The notes beneath the pieces were generated by a model. It was given only the letters and a program-made list of their open reading frames with translations. It did not search any database and was not told the origin of the DNA. From Eutreptiella sp. 'Long Island Sound 2002' (lineage: Eukaryota > Euglenozoa > Euglenophyceae > Eutreptiales > Eutreptiaceae), in the NCBI GenBank assembly GCA_964036045.1, contig OZ038392.1:17505612-17569611 (forward strand): a stretch of DNA of 64,000 nt, read 5' to 3'. The translations under genes were made by a program, and so were the position numbers. Shown in pieces: positions 39,482 to 51,300 of this stretch; the stretch's first letter is position 1, and each line of letters opens with the position of its first letter.

Positions 39482-40682
39482 CCCCCCTTGTGCTGTGGTG
39501 GCCACCACTGTCGCATTCTCAGGAAAAAGGGAATTTTTCTTGGCCTTTCCTTGGTTTCCACCTTTACTTTAAAATACCTATAGCTTCCCTTACACTGGAA
39601 AAGGGCGCATTACCATGGCCAGCGCCTGTTGCTGCATCATCCATGACCATCTCACTCAGACAATCAAGCGCTCATGGCGCTGCAGACGTCTCTGGGGCTT
39701 GGTTGGGTTAGATTAGGGTATGCAAAGTCCATATGCATATGCATCCCTCCCTCCAAGCTGCAGCGCGACGCAACCCAACGCAAGACACTCATTGGACGTT
39801 CGCTCTGAGTCAATCGAAACCTGCCGGCGACACCTGTCCTGGTCTTAAGGCGAGGGGGCGCCGTAGAAAAAAGAATTGCCCCTTAATGGGGTCTTGGATT
39901 CAGTTCAGTCTCCTGGCTGTAAGTTTTCGGCCAGAACAGCGGCTTACTCAGCGACACTTCGCGAGGATATCTGTACCAACAGGAATGGGAGGATGAGGGA
40001 CGAATCCACGCAAACGCGAAGCGGCAACACCTGAATCCGTCAAATGACGGCCTGGAATTTTTCTGAAAACACACACCTGTACAGAATTCCAACGTGCATC
40101 GGATGCACATACTTGTAAAATTCGGGGTCATCGCCTGAATTTTTATTTCTTGAAATTTCTACGCAGACAATCATGGCGCGCCGGAGCGCATCCTAACGAA
40201 GCGCCGGAAAAGAAGGAATAATAAGATTTAACGACGTATGTTACGTGTAATGACGGAAATGACGAGACAAACATAAGTAGATGAATAGCAAGGTTCCACC
40301 CATGCTTCCAGGATGGATCAATAATCACAGAAACAAAGAAGTCACGAAAAGACCTCGATAAAGCCAATATAAACAACAGGTGTGCTCGTCCTGTATGCAG
40401 CATGCACATTGCTTGTCTCGAGTTTCCGTGTCCGCGCCGTGTAGCATCGCTAACACACGATAGAGGGATAGATTAGGAGATTGCAGATGATTAGAGGGAA
40501 GTTCAGGGTGATTAGACATACAAACGTATGCATTGCGTTTCGTTTTTGCTTCGCTCTCACCTGCTTGCGCGATCTTACGGTGAGTATGGTAGGTAAGCCC
40601 AGATGGGTCCGCCCACTGGTGGAGTCCAGGTCTACTCCTTCCCCTATAGTGTAGGAGGTCGTAGGATTATGGGAGGGGACCC
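39482..40682. other. Non-coding 3' region of retroelement 2, distal part
   Basis: Nothing coding is visible. Mixed-composition sequence lies between the 3' LTR and the retroposed insert. The C-run at 39482-39487 is the minus-strand polypurine tract candidate. Confidence 0.5.
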
Positions 40683-40700
40683 AAGGACCCCAGGATTACT
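40683..40700. repeat. 18-bp target site duplication of the retroposed insert, left copy
   Basis: AAGGACCCCAGGATTACT, repeated exactly at 42761-42778. The first two A residues could instead belong to the A tail at the other end. Confidence 0.85.
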
Positions 40701-42760
40701 AAGCGTATTTAAATGTCGCGTCGCGTGTTCGCAGATCCGGCTGTGGCAAATACCACAGAGAACTATTTCCGATGCAACAGCAAGTATGCAACTCAATTGG
40801 ATGCCCCCGAAGATCCGCAATCCAAAAATGGCGCCGCCCGGGCGTCCGGGCATCCCGTCCTTTCTGCTGCAGTTACTGAAGACATAGTCACCTCAGCGCT
40901 TCAAACATTCCGCCACGATCTGCAGCGAAAAATACTAGAGAGAGCGCATACTGAAGAACTGCTCCAGAATCTCCACCTCTTTCCGCGCAAACCACTTTCC
41001 CTCTGCCAGAGAACATGCACCTTGCAAACAGAAGGGCCAACCAGTTCTGAGCTCCGCCCAGTTCATGCCGCGGACCTGACCATTGACGGGCGTTACAAGC
41101 CGCCACCGAAGATCGATGATTCTGCCCAAAACCACCCTCAAGGGAGAACTAACCCCAGGGACTCCAACGCTGAGGACTACGCTTCGCAACGACACGCAGA
41201 CCGTCCACCGCTGTTGGATGCCGCCTTGTTCCTTTCGTTGATTGTCTCCTTCTGCAGTTTTATCAAAGTCCTCCACAGAAACCTACGTTGGCCCGTGCAG
41301 CCCAAAGTGCCACGCCGTCACGCGCATCGCGCAAAACGTCCCAAAAAACGAATTCGTCTTCGTAAAAAGCAGCAAAACCGTGTCTATTCCCTTGCCGCGT
41401 TTCTTGGTCACCATGCCAACCAAGCCGTCCAAGCACCCATAACGGAGTCCGAAACGGTTCCAGAAACTTTCTGCGCGACAGCAATTGCTTTCAACATCAC
41501 GACTACTACGACCACGCTAGACTATGGGCTGACGACTGGAGTGACCACTCACCAGATATATGACGCACGCGGCCTTCTCAAAACAGATTGGAGATGTCCA
41601 TGTGGGTATCTGAATTTCGAGTCACGACAAGAGTGCCGCGTCTGCTCGACGCCCAAGTGGAGACCGCCGCCGAAACAGAAGACAGAACCTCTTGGTCAAC
41701 AGCCGTCGTGCCTCCTGCAGTAACGTTTATTCAAAGTGTGATGATGACAACGTGGACGCCATTCACCACAACTGACAATCACGTGAAGGACACTGACGCG
41801 CCCTCTTCTTGCACCATACAGTGACTTGGGCATCTCAGCAACAGCATGTGCCTCAAATGAGCTGAATGTGAATTTCGACTTTGCCACAAGCAGTCGTATC
41901 CTAACTTTAAGTTTATATTTTGTCTCAATTTGGTGCATGGACGCCTACCCATGCTTTGCTTTCTGCCCATGTGCCACCATACCTTCGTTTTGCATATATA
42001 TCAGTACGAGCCCTAATATGTCCTGAGCATCTATATGCAACCGTGACCATACTTGCTGTGGTCAGCCAATGCAGACACCTGCGTTACACCTGAACAGTGA
42101 GTTACAGCTTGACACATTGTTCGCACTGCTCTTGTATTTGCTTAACCTCCTTTGGGTTATAGCCAACACATGGGGCAGCACTAGCTCACACCATCATGTC
42201 TCAGGCACCACGCCGGTCAACCAACCTCAGCACACAACACATAAACTGATATGCCGCTTTTCTGGCACCACTGACACACTAACACACTACACACCCGGAC
42301 ACACTACCATCACAACTCGTCCACTTTACTGATTGACCAGTCTGCTTTGTGGCAGAAAGCAGACACCCCCAGCAGCCTGAACTTCATTTCTGCAACCAAG
42401 TTTCACTTTTTGAATATGCACCCATCAATTCAACCACCCTTAATCTATGTAGCTTTTTATATTCAGCCGATCAATTTCTTTTTGAAGTGGAAACACTTCA
42501 ACACAGCTGGCAAAGAGAGTTTTGTTGTTTTTACAAAACAAACTTTGACTCGTTTGAGATATTGCATATATCTCTCCCTCAAGTGCCGGCGAACGCCCTA
42601 AGGATCTCGAGGCGCCGAGCACACGAAATTGTGCTGACCCATGGGCAAAAGAGGCAGCCATTGGATGGCTCTGCCTATTGGGCTCTACTGTAAAGTAGTT
42701 TTGCAGTGTAATTTCGTTTCAACTGTCTTCACCGGATCTAAAATGTGTCTACGTGCAAAA
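40701..42760 (+). mobile_element. 2.06-kb retroposed insert (A tail, 18-bp TSD)
   Basis: The right end is GTGCAAAAAA directly before the second TSD copy. An A tail plus a long TSD is the signature of LINE-type target-primed reverse transcription. There is no reverse transcriptase inside, so this is either a processed transcript or a non-autonomous LINE-mobilised element. It holds an ORF at its 5' end (next entry), then about 1 kb of untranslated-like AT-richer sequence. Confidence 0.75.
40713..41723 (+). CDS. 336-residue ORF with a RanBP2-type zinc finger
   Basis: Starts 12 bases after the left TSD, at the first ATG of the insert. Features in order: a polar N-terminus; a hydrophobic stretch LLDAALFLSLIVSFCSF (about residues 170-187) that could be a membrane or buried helix; a strongly basic cluster (RRHAHRAKRPKKRIRLRKK, about 201-220); a Thr run; and near the C-terminus W-R-C-P-C-G-Y-L-N-F-x6-C-x2-C, a RanBP2-type zinc finger (W-x-C-x(1-4)-C-x3-N-x6-C-x2-C). 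Such fingers bind RNA or ubiquitin in known proteins. Being full length in a retroposed copy, it may be a captured host gene or an ORF1-type RNA-binding protein. Expression is unknown. Confidence 0.55.
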   Translation: MSRRVFADPAVANTTENYFRCNSKYATQLDAPEDPQSKNGAARASGHPVLSAAVTEDIVTSALQTFRHDLQRKILERAHTEELLQNLHLFPRKPLSLCQRTCTLQTEGPTSSELRPVHAADLTIDGRYKPPPKIDDSAQNHPQGRTNPRDSNAEDYASQRHADRPPLLDAALFLSLIVSFCSFIKVLHRNLRWPVQPKVPRRHAHRAKRPKKRIRLRKKQQNRVYSLAAFLGHHANQAVQAPITESETVPETFCATAIAFNITTTTTTLDYGLTTGVTTHQIYDARGLLKTDWRCPCGYLNFESRQECRVCSTPKWRPPPKQKTEPLGQQPSCLLQ

Positions 42761-42778
42761 AAGGACCCCAGGATTACT
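42761..42778. repeat. 18-bp target site duplication of the retroposed insert, right copy
   Basis: Exact copy of 40683-40700, directly after an A tail. Confidence 0.85.
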
Positions 42779-42823
42779 CGTTCAGGTGCGTAGTGCGCAC
42801 ACAGGTGTGCGAAAGATGCAAGG

Positions 42824-43051
42824 CCCGCTTGCAAAAGTGGGTTCTGGCCCCGCTTGCAATAAGTGGGGCGGGGTTTCAGCGCAGAAACGTTGGCCCTTGA
42901 AGACAGACTACGATAAAAAGTGACGGGGGGGGCGCGATGTCAATAAGCCGCCTCATGATCTGTACTATAAGAAGATTGGCCGCTTGCAAAAGTGGCCTTG
43001 AAATGATGTCAAAGCCAGGCTTGCAAAAGTCTGGTGTCTAAAAGTAGACAC
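42824..43051. repeat. Cluster of five hairpins; four share a GCAA-capped core with covarying arms
   Basis: The core GCTTGCAAAAGT folds as CTT-GCAA-AAG with a G.T pair below. Outer arms differ but always pair: CCC/GGG at 42824-42841, GCCCC/GGGGC at 42847-42869 (loop GCAAT), GGCC/GGCC at 42978-42997 and CCAG/CTGG at 43015-43034. A fifth hairpin, GTGTCTA/TAGACAC with loop AAAG, follows at 43034-43051. GCAA is a GNRA tetraloop, suggesting RNA-level structure in the 3' untranslated region of retroelement 2. Confidence 0.85.
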
Positions 43052-43685
43052 ACAAAAATAGACAGATGTAGGATAACATACAAACAAAAAGGGGAGGTGT
43101 GCCCTGTCACAAGACGCCCTCCTACACACAGTGACACTTAGGAAGGGGATATGTGCCCTGTTAAAAGGCGCTGCCTGAAGGGGATATGTGCCCTGTTAAA
43201 AGGCGCTACCTCAAGGCTTGCTTGTTTAGGCCTCTCATGACACATCACCTAGTGATCTCTCTAGGTTAGTACCTGGGCTAATTAGTTTGCGACGAATCAA
43301 CGCGTGTGCAGCGTTTTAAAAACTCCAAAATGGAGTGGGGGAACGCTGGAACTTCTGGGATTGTCCAGCCCATTCCCCTTTTCAAAACCGCGTTCGTGCA
43401 AAAACAACAATGTCCAAGCTTCCCTGACTCGTAAGTCTTCACAGAGATAGCAAGTGTCCCGCAGGAGTGGGGTCAGGGAACGTGTGACATTCCATGATAC
43501 TTCTTCAACCCCCTCCCCCCTGGTATGCAGGTATGGGACCCAGTACGGTTAGATGTTCACAGGTACTAAAACCCTAACCCTAACCTCAGGCCCAAGGGAA
43601 TAGGAGTGTTGACGGGAGTAGGATAGGTAGGGATCAGTCCCTAGCTTTGGTCTTGGAGGCAAGCGTCTCAGCGAGCCTCAGCAAC
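43052..43685. other. 3' untranslated region of retroelement 2: tandem repeat and telomere-type run
   Basis: A ~39-bp unit (GGGGATATGTGCCCTGTTAAAAGGCGCT) is repeated at about 43145-43215, with a diverged copy before it. An ACTCCAAAATGGAGT hairpin lies near 43321. (CCCTAA)2-type telomeric sequence is at about 43571-43584. No gene. Confidence 0.6.
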
Positions 43686-44210
43686 TCACCAACGTTGTTC
43701 TGGGACAGGTAGTCTACCAGAACTAAGTTTAGGCATCCCTCCGATAGCACAAACGCGGAGAAGGGCTCCCAGGTGGCCTCTTCGACTCCAAACCCTTCCC
43801 ACAGGGTGAGGAAGCGCCAACCCTGTCGGTAGCGGTGGCGGAAGAATCGACTTCACAAGGTAGAAGCCCTCCTTAGCCATCTCCTCGGCATTCATGTCGG
43901 GGAGTTCTCCTTCAACCTCCATAGGGCTGGCAGCGCCCTGTAGGTCCAGAGCGGTGATCTCGTCGTCGTTTAGTTCCCACTCCTCTCCACACAGGTCTTC
44001 AGGGTCATGGTAGCGCTTTAGGTGCTGAGCAGCGCACACCAAGGTCCCCCCTAGTCTGGGAGAACATCGGACTGTGATACGGTGTCCATCCACAGATAGG
44101 ATCTTGTAGGGCCCGAAGTAGGGGTCATCACTGGTAGACCGTGGCCAGGCGGGCAGGCGGCTGTGGTGCACCAACACCCAGTCCCCTTCTTGGTAGGAAG
44201 CAGGCAACTT
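43686..44210 (-). CDS. Integrase C-terminal fragment of retroelement 2 (GPY/F region)
   Basis: About 174 codons. It begins with YQEGDWVLVHHSRLPAWPRS, then YFGPYKILSVDGHRITVR and LVCAAQHLKRYHDPEDL. This is the SH3-like integrase tail carrying the GPY/F signature of Ty3-type integrases. An acidic tail and a non-conserved end follow. It is the missing C-terminus of the pol ORF ending at 48394; the two pieces are separated by the tandem repeat insertion 44211-48393. Confidence 0.8.
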   Translation of the reverse strand, partial: KLPASYQEGDWVLVHHSRLPAWPRSTSDDPYFGPYKILSVDGHRITVRCSPRLGGTLVCAAQHLKRYHDPEDLCGEEWELNDDEITALDLQGAASPMEVEGELPDMNAEEMAKEGFYLVKSILPPPLPTGLALPHPVGRVWSRRGHLGALLRVCAIGGMPKLSSGRLPVPEQRW

Positions 44211-47200
44211 GTAAGGGAACCAGTGAGCGAGGGTCGGAGGGAGCGAGCGAGTGAGTGAACGATGGGCGAGGCGTAGTGGAGCCCGAGTGAGTGAGAGAGC
44301 GAGCGAGGAAAGCCAGAGCGAGCACGCGCACGCGCATACAGAAGGAGATCGGAGGAACCAGAAATTTTGCGATTCTTCGTTGTCTCGTGCTATGTAAATG
44401 TTATGTTATGCTATGTTATTGGCGTTACACTATGTTTTGCAATGCCTTCCTTTGTAGGGTGTTGCCAGCCTGAATTGGCTCTGTCCAATGGCACTGTGCA
44501 TGTATTGTTTCATGTATTGACGTCGTGGAGACTATCAGTGGACTATCTCAACAACAGGGTTTCATGGTCTGGTGCATTGCATATGCTTTGCTTGCATTTC
44601 TGACTACTGTGAGATTTTACTATAAAACTTCGTCGGATTTTACAACTACTGCCCAAGGACTTTGCCAATCAGTGGATACACACACCCGTAGTAGACACTA
44701 CGCAGTTACAAGCCTGTTTCTGCAGTTACAAGCCAATTCAGTAGTGCGATCAGTATCTCTGGGCTTGGTATGGATCCGTCAGCTCCCCGACGAGAAGGCC
44801 CCTCACCTCGCAAGTGCGATGGCAGGAGGGATCAGAGGAGAACTGATGTTTCCTTGCAGTCTCTCTTTATCAGCGGATCTTGAATACCCGACGGTCTGTG
44901 ATGTGGAGACACCTCTAAAATTGTCCAGGCATCAAAAAAGAAAACAGCGTCGAGGTAAACACAGCAAAAAGGTGACACTGTCAGTGGCCAGCACACCGAA
45001 CGATGAGGTTGACTTAGTGGAGAAACAGCGCGTCGAACGCCGCCGCATGTTGGAACACCATTGAAAAGCTGCCGAGTCTGAGCTGTGTACTGTTTCTAAC
45101 TCCAGCCCAAAAGAAATTTGTGGAGACCCTTCCCTCTCGTGTATGTCTGGTTCTTCGCCAACAACGAAATTGGCCAAGATCCATCCTTTTGAAGCTAATA
45201 CCCTGGACTGTTGTCTCAACGAAACAAAATTTAAATAAGTCTGGGGAGACGTTGAGAGCGTCTGGGAATGATGCGACTCGACGCGAGACGACGCCAACAC
45301 GGGCGACGACAACGTCGGAGAGCGACCAGCGCCAACAAGGGCGACCGCCGCCAACGAAGGCGATGGCACGTCAATGAGGGCGACGGCGACGCAAATGAAG
45401 GCGCCGCACGTCAATGAGGTCGACAACTACGCCAACAGGGGCGACGGCGACACGTTGAAAGCGTCTGGGTTGTCTTGCCTCAGACGCGACTCGACGCGAG
45501 TCGACGCAACGACGGCGACGACAAGAAGGACGCCAGCGAGCGGCCTTTTTACAATGGTTACAATCTTTTACCCTATTCACAGCTACAAACAGTCATTTTG
45601 GTTCAGGTCAAGGTTCATTTTTGAAGTTTACTGTGTGTTGATTCATGACAGTTTACACAGGTTGACAGTTAGTGGTGTTTGCAATTTGTTTGCAGTTTTT
45701 GTTCAAGTGGAGTAGTTTCGACGTGTTCATAGTGGCTGAAACTGAAAGTTTTCGGTTTATGTCTTATGTTGTATATATCCAACAGCTTCAGTACTGTTCT
45801 TTATTGTGCAGTTTTTGAGCTCCGGTCAGCAACCATAGCCATTCGCTGCATGTAAATTACACAGCCAGCAGAAGCAGCCAGACAGGACACCCAGAACAGA
45901 AACCAAACAGTGGACCACTATCACGGACCACAGCAGGCAGACAGAGCTTAATTGCCACAAGTCACACCTGCAGTCAGGAAGTTTTCGCCACAAGTCAGTT
46001 AGCAAGTCAGAACGTCCAATGTGTTGAAGGTTAACAAAGGTTGATAGGTTTACCCAGTCAGTTGGTCCAAAATTGCTGTCATGATTCCATCAGTTTTCCA
46101 GTGGGTGTTCAGAATTTCTGTTACAGTGTTAGAGTTGTGTCCGAACAGAGTGTCTCAGGTGCCAGAGTTACATCTCAGTTGGTCAGTCCCGCACAGGTTT
46201 TTCTTTCCTTACTGTGTGTGGGTCATGCAAGTCCAGTTTCCGCACGGGTCTTTTCAGTTTCTTTTACCGTGTGTTAGGCAAGCTCATGTTTTTCGCCTGT
46301 CTACCAAGACCTGCCACCACCGGTGACCGCTCACATGTGTACATTCCCCTTTAGGAGAGCCTAGTGTTGTGGGGAACCAGGCGTCTGAAGCAGGCGCCAC
46401 TAAGATGTCAAGTCACAGTAAGGGGCAGTGTGACAAGGGTGAGAGTGAGTGAGCCGAGAGTGTAGCGACTAGTGACCAGAGACCACAGACCACAAATGAG
46501 TGAACAACCAGAGCAGAACAGGGAGGAACTGCGAGGAACAACAAAACACAACACACGAGTGACGGCTTCAGTGACGCCTCAGCCACCAACACCCCCACAC
46601 GGACCCACAACAGAGAAGACATAAAGGGAGGACGGAGCACGGACCAGGGAAGCCAGGAACAGCCAGACCAGCCACAAGATCTTTGAGTTTCGCACCTAGA
46701 TAGGCACAACACAACCTCAGGGACAGACACCACACTGACAGTGAGCGACAGTTAGCTGATGCGACCCGCAAACAATTTTTTTGCCAAGTCTGAGTCACGG
46801 TTGGGTCATGTCGTCAATTTGATTTACTGTTCACTTCAGAGTTCCCTGGCGGATTGGAGGCGCAAGCCTGACGACGACCAGTGGTTGACATGGTCAGTTC
46901 TGTGCGTGGTTGATACGCTCAGTTCTGCAGCCACCATCTGTCTTCTTTCCAATTTTCTATTTTTTCATTCTGATGCATGTCTAATGCCTCCGAGCAAGCT
47001 CTCCGGCATTAGGGGAGAGTCGCTGCGCCACTCCCTACTTTTTTACATTGTGCTGTACAGTGTATGGCACTTACTAAGTTTACAGGTACGCTGGTCCTTT
47101 TGGGACAGACAGTTTTTATTGCCGCCGCCCGCCCCAACCATCCTCACCGCCCGGCTTAGGGGAGTGTAAGGGAACCAGTGAGCGAGGGTCGGAGGGAGCG

Positions 47201-48393
47201 AGCGAGTGAGTGAACGATGGGCGAGGCGTAGTGGAGCCCGAGTGAGTGAGAGAGCGAGCGAGGAAAGCCAGAGCGAGCACGCGCACGCGCATACAGAAGG
47301 AGATCGGAGGGACCAGAAATTTTGCGATTCTTCGTTGTCTCGTGCTATGTAAATGTTATGTTATGCCATGTTATTGGCGTTACACTATGTTTTGCAATGC
47401 CTTTTTTGCACTGAACGGCGCCTTTTGTGGCTGGCCAGGCCGATGTATGTTTTGCAATGCCTTCCTTTGTAGGGTGTTGCCAGCCTGAATTGGCTCTGTC
47501 CAATGGCACTGTGCATGTATTGTTTCATGTATTGACGTCGTGGAGACTATCAGTGGACTATCTCAACAACAGGGTTTCATGGTCTGGTGCATTGCATATG
47601 CTTTGATTGCATTTCTGACTACTGTGAGATTTTACTAGAAAACTTCGTGGGATTTTACAACTACTGCCCAAGGACTTTGCCAATCAGTGGATACACACAC
47701 CCGTAGTAGACACTACGCAGTTACAAGCCTGTTTCTTTTTTACTTTGTGCCCTACAGTGTGTGTGATCAACCACTGGCACTGACAGAGTACTTGTACACT
47801 GGATCCTTTTGGGACAGACAGTTTTTATTGCCGCCGCCCGCCCCAACCATCCTCACCGCCCGGCTTAGGGGAGTGTAAGGGAACCAGTGAGCGAGGGTCG
47901 GAGGGAGCGAGCGAGTGAGTGAACGATGGGCGAGGCGTAGTGGAGCCCGAGTGAGTGAGAGAGCGAGCGAGGAAAGCCAGAGCGAGCACGCGCACGCGCA
48001 TACAGAAGGAGATCGGAGGAACCAGAAATTTTGCGATTCTTCGTTGTCTCGTGCTATGTAAATGTTATGTTATGCTATGTTATTGGCGTTACGCTATGTT
48101 TTGCAATGCCTTCCTTTGTAGGGTGTTGCCAGCCTGAATTGGCTCTGTCCAATGGCACTGTGCATGTATTGTTTCATGTATTGACGTCGTGGAGACTATC
48201 AGTGGACTATCTCAACAACAGGGTTTCATGGTCTGGTGCATTGCATATGCTTTGCTTGCATTTCTGACTACTGTGAGATTTTACTATAAAACTTCGTGGG
48301 ATTTTACAACTACTGTTCAAGGACCTTGCCAATCAGGGGATAAACACACTCGTAGTAGGCACTACGCAGTTACAAGCCTGTTTCTGCAGTTAC
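44211..48393. mobile_element. Head-to-tail trimer of an unknown element inserted in integrase
   Basis: Three units start with GTAAGGGAACCAGTGAGCGA: 44211-47165 (2955 bp), 47166-47874 (709 bp) and 47875 to about 48393 (519 bp, cut). Units 1 and 2 share an end of the type CACCGCCCGGCTTAGGGGAGT. Unit 2 is an internally deleted form keeping about 600 bp of left end and 120 bp of right end. Unit 3 is truncated within the left part, where it shares a short stretch with the flank. No TIR or clear TSD is visible. A non-autonomous element arrayed in tandem or a satellite seed are both possible. Confidence 0.7.
44525..45064 (+). CDS. Doubtful 179-codon ORF in the full-length unit
   Basis: ATG at 44525. 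The first ~65 codons are shared with units 2 and 3 and include a hydrophobic stretch. The rest, unique to unit 1, is hydrophilic with a basic cluster (RHQKRKQRRGKHSKK) and a charged end. No recognised domain. It may be a fragment of an element protein or chance. Confidence 0.25.
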   Translation: METISGLSQQQGFMVWCIAYALLAFLTTVRFYYKTSSDFTTTAQGLCQSVDTHTRSRHYAVTSLFLQLQANSVVRSVSLGLVWIRQLPDEKAPHLASAMAGGIRGELMFPCSLSLSADLEYPTVCDVETPLKLSRHQKRKQRRGKHSKKVTLSVASTPNDEVDLVEKQRVERRRMLEHH

Positions 48394-51300
48394 ACACCCG
48401 GTGCTTGTTCTTCTTGTTCCACTGCCGCTCCCTCACTCTCTGGAGCATTGCCTTGGCCTTGTCCAGCTTCGCTTGTTGTTCTTGGACCCAATTACCCACA
48501 GTAGAATGGGTATCCTCTGGATAGGGGGCATGTAGGAACCACGCCGGCCGCCCTAGGAACAACTCATGGGGCGAATAGCCAGTTGCCGAACTCTCTTGTG
48601 AGTTCATCATCAAGGATATGACGGGGAGTAGTCTCACCCAGTCTCTGGTGCGTTCAGTCTTGCACCATATCCTCTTATTCTCCTTGAGGACACGAATCTG
48701 TCGCTCACAGAGGGGATTGCTAATGTGCGAGTAGGGGATCCCCGTAGACACCTGGACATTGAGGGACCTCAGGACTCTCCTGTACCAGCCGGTGTCAGAG
48801 CGTACTCGTACGTCCTCATCTGAGTTGATCTCCTTGGGCGCCCCATAGACACAAAACCACTCCTCCAGGAGTATCTTGATAGTCTCCTCCCCGGTAATGT
48901 GCTTGGTACATGGGAACACCCTGGTAAACCTGGTCAACCCACAGGTTACCACTACAGCGAAGTCGTAGCCTCCAAACTTCGGCATCTCCGTGTAGTCCAC
49001 ATAGAGAACACTGTTAGCACAGTGGGGGATTGGCAGGGTCGAGTAAAGACCTCTGTCCCTGACATCCCCAGGTTTACAGGACCTACACGGGCACTTGTCC
49101 ACGATAGGCTGGAGGGTTTTCCGCAGTTGGTCGTCAGTCCACGTAGTGTGGAACCACTGCTTGAATAGCCTCAGGGTACGATCAGCACCCACATGACCAC
49201 TGGACTCATGGGTCCACTTCAGTAGCGCCGGGACTCTGTCACTGGGTACCACAATTCGGTCCTCGTGCCAGAGATAGCTCTTGTCCCTCTTCCACTGCTC
49301 TTGGTTGACCAGGAGGGGTTCCAGGCGTTTCTCCGGGCGCTTACAAATATCCCCAAACTCCTTCAGGTATTCCACTTGTTGGAGTCCATCAAGGGGTCGT
49401 ATCATAGTCATGTTGAGGTCCAGGTGGACATCCATACGGCTGAATGCCTCCTTAGCTAGCGCTTCAGACTTGGCACCAATCAGGGTGTCCAAGTTGTTGC
49501 GGCTGATGTAGTCAGCGCACTCGTTCTTGACTCCTTGGATATGGTGTACCGTCAGCCGTAGTTGGCTGAGGTATGTCCACCAGCGTCGTAGCTTCGCCTT
49601 CTCAGGTCGGCGTCCCTTCTGGAAGGTGCGAACGGGCTCTTGGTCGCACAACCAGACCACAGGGTTACCCCCCAACAGTCGTGCCTGAGAGGATAACACC
49701 AGCATACCCGCGAGCAATTCTTGCTCATAGGTGGAGTAGTTCCCCCTGGCCTGGTTCCATTTCCAGTTCCAGTGGCCCTGAGGTACTAGGACCCAGTTGT
49801 CGTCCGGGTAGCTGTGTTTGAGGGTTCCATCTCGGTTGAGACCTTCCGTCCCCCATTGGGAAATGGCCGAGTCGGACTCCTCCTTCTCTAGTGCTTGCCA
49901 TTGGAACAACGTTCCACCACCGCCCACGTTGCTGGCGTCGTTCACCAGAATCGTCTCACCTTGTGCCCTAGGCACGCCCAAGCACTTAGCGTTGGCCACC
50001 TTGTCTTTGAGCTCGTCAAACGCTTGCTGTTCTTGCGGGCCCCAGCGCCAGGTAGTACTCTTCTTGATTAGGTCCGTCAGGGTGGCGCTGGTATAGGTGA
50101 AATTCTTTATATGGCGGCGGTAGAAGTTACACGCCCCAATGAAACTGCGTACATCAAGGAGTCCTTTCTTGGGGTCTTCATGTCGTACCTTAGCATCCAT
50201 CAGGGGTTTGGCTTTAGAAGCCGCTGGGGTCCACCACCCATAGCCAATGTCAAACCCCAAGTACTGCATCGTCTCCTGCATGAACTCACACTTCTCCAGC
50301 TTGAGTCTCCTGTGGTTCTCCTGGCAGACCGCAAAGAACTCACCCAAGAGGATGAGGTGATCCTCCTGGGTATTGGTCCCAAGGCACACATCATCGATGT
50401 GCGCCTCCATCTGGGCACCACGAGCTATGAGCTCTTGCACCTTGGGTCTCCGTCGTAGGATGGACAAGATCTTGTTCATCAGCTCTTGAAAAAGAGCGGG
50501 TGCGCTGGCCACGCCAAAGGGCATGACCTTCCACTTGAACACCCTCCCCTGAGGGGTGATGAAGGCCAGGAGTTCTTGGGCGTTGGGCGCCAAGTCCACC
50601 TGCCAAAATCCACTCCTTTTGTCCATCTTAGTCTTGTAGCGACAGGAGGCTATCTTCTCCAGGGTAGACTCCATATTAGGAATGGACCCTGAGTGGTTCT
50701 GCGTCTTCTTGTTCACCTCTCCATAGTCCACTACCAGCCGTTTGGCTGTAGACCCAGGCTTAGCCACCAGGAAACAGGGGCTGCAGTGTAGGGGGTAGTC
50801 CCCATCCTTGTACTCCTGGACCAGGCCGGCGTCGATACACTCTTGTATCTGTCGCTCAATCTCATCAGCCTGCTCCTTGGGAGCCGGGTAGGGTCTCCTC
50901 CGTATCTTGTGACCCACGAACTCGGGCTTCAGCTTGAGGTCCATCTGTACCAGCTTGTCGCATGAGGCTGGGGGTGGTAGTTCCCCAAACACCTCCTGGT
51001 AGGTCCTTATAAGCTTCTTCACTCGCGGATCCAATAGCTTAATCTTGTCCTCCATATCCTCGTCGGAGTGTAGGTTGCTTGCCCCCTTAGTAATAGAGGT
51101 CGGGAGGTGGTCCTCAACCGGCTCTTCGTCCTTGGTCGTATCCTTCAACCCTTGGTAGGCGTATAGAAGGTCTCGTTCAACCATCTCCTTCGGGCGATGG
51201 CAACATAGGCACGCTCGAGGGGGTTCACATACACATTCCTCCGAGAGTTCATCATCCTCAGGGGTCCTCACATGGGCACCCCAGACGCTCTTCATGAGCC

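Noticed and set aside
48362-48393. Authentic C-terminus of the pol ORF at 48362
   Set aside because: The last ten codons translate inserted repeat sequence that also occurs at 44700-44735. The genuine integrase tail is at 43686-44210.
44211-48393. Mariner-type insertion with TA duplication in integrase
   Set aside because: Junction bases are compatible with almost any short overlap. The ends are not inverted repeats and no transposase is present.
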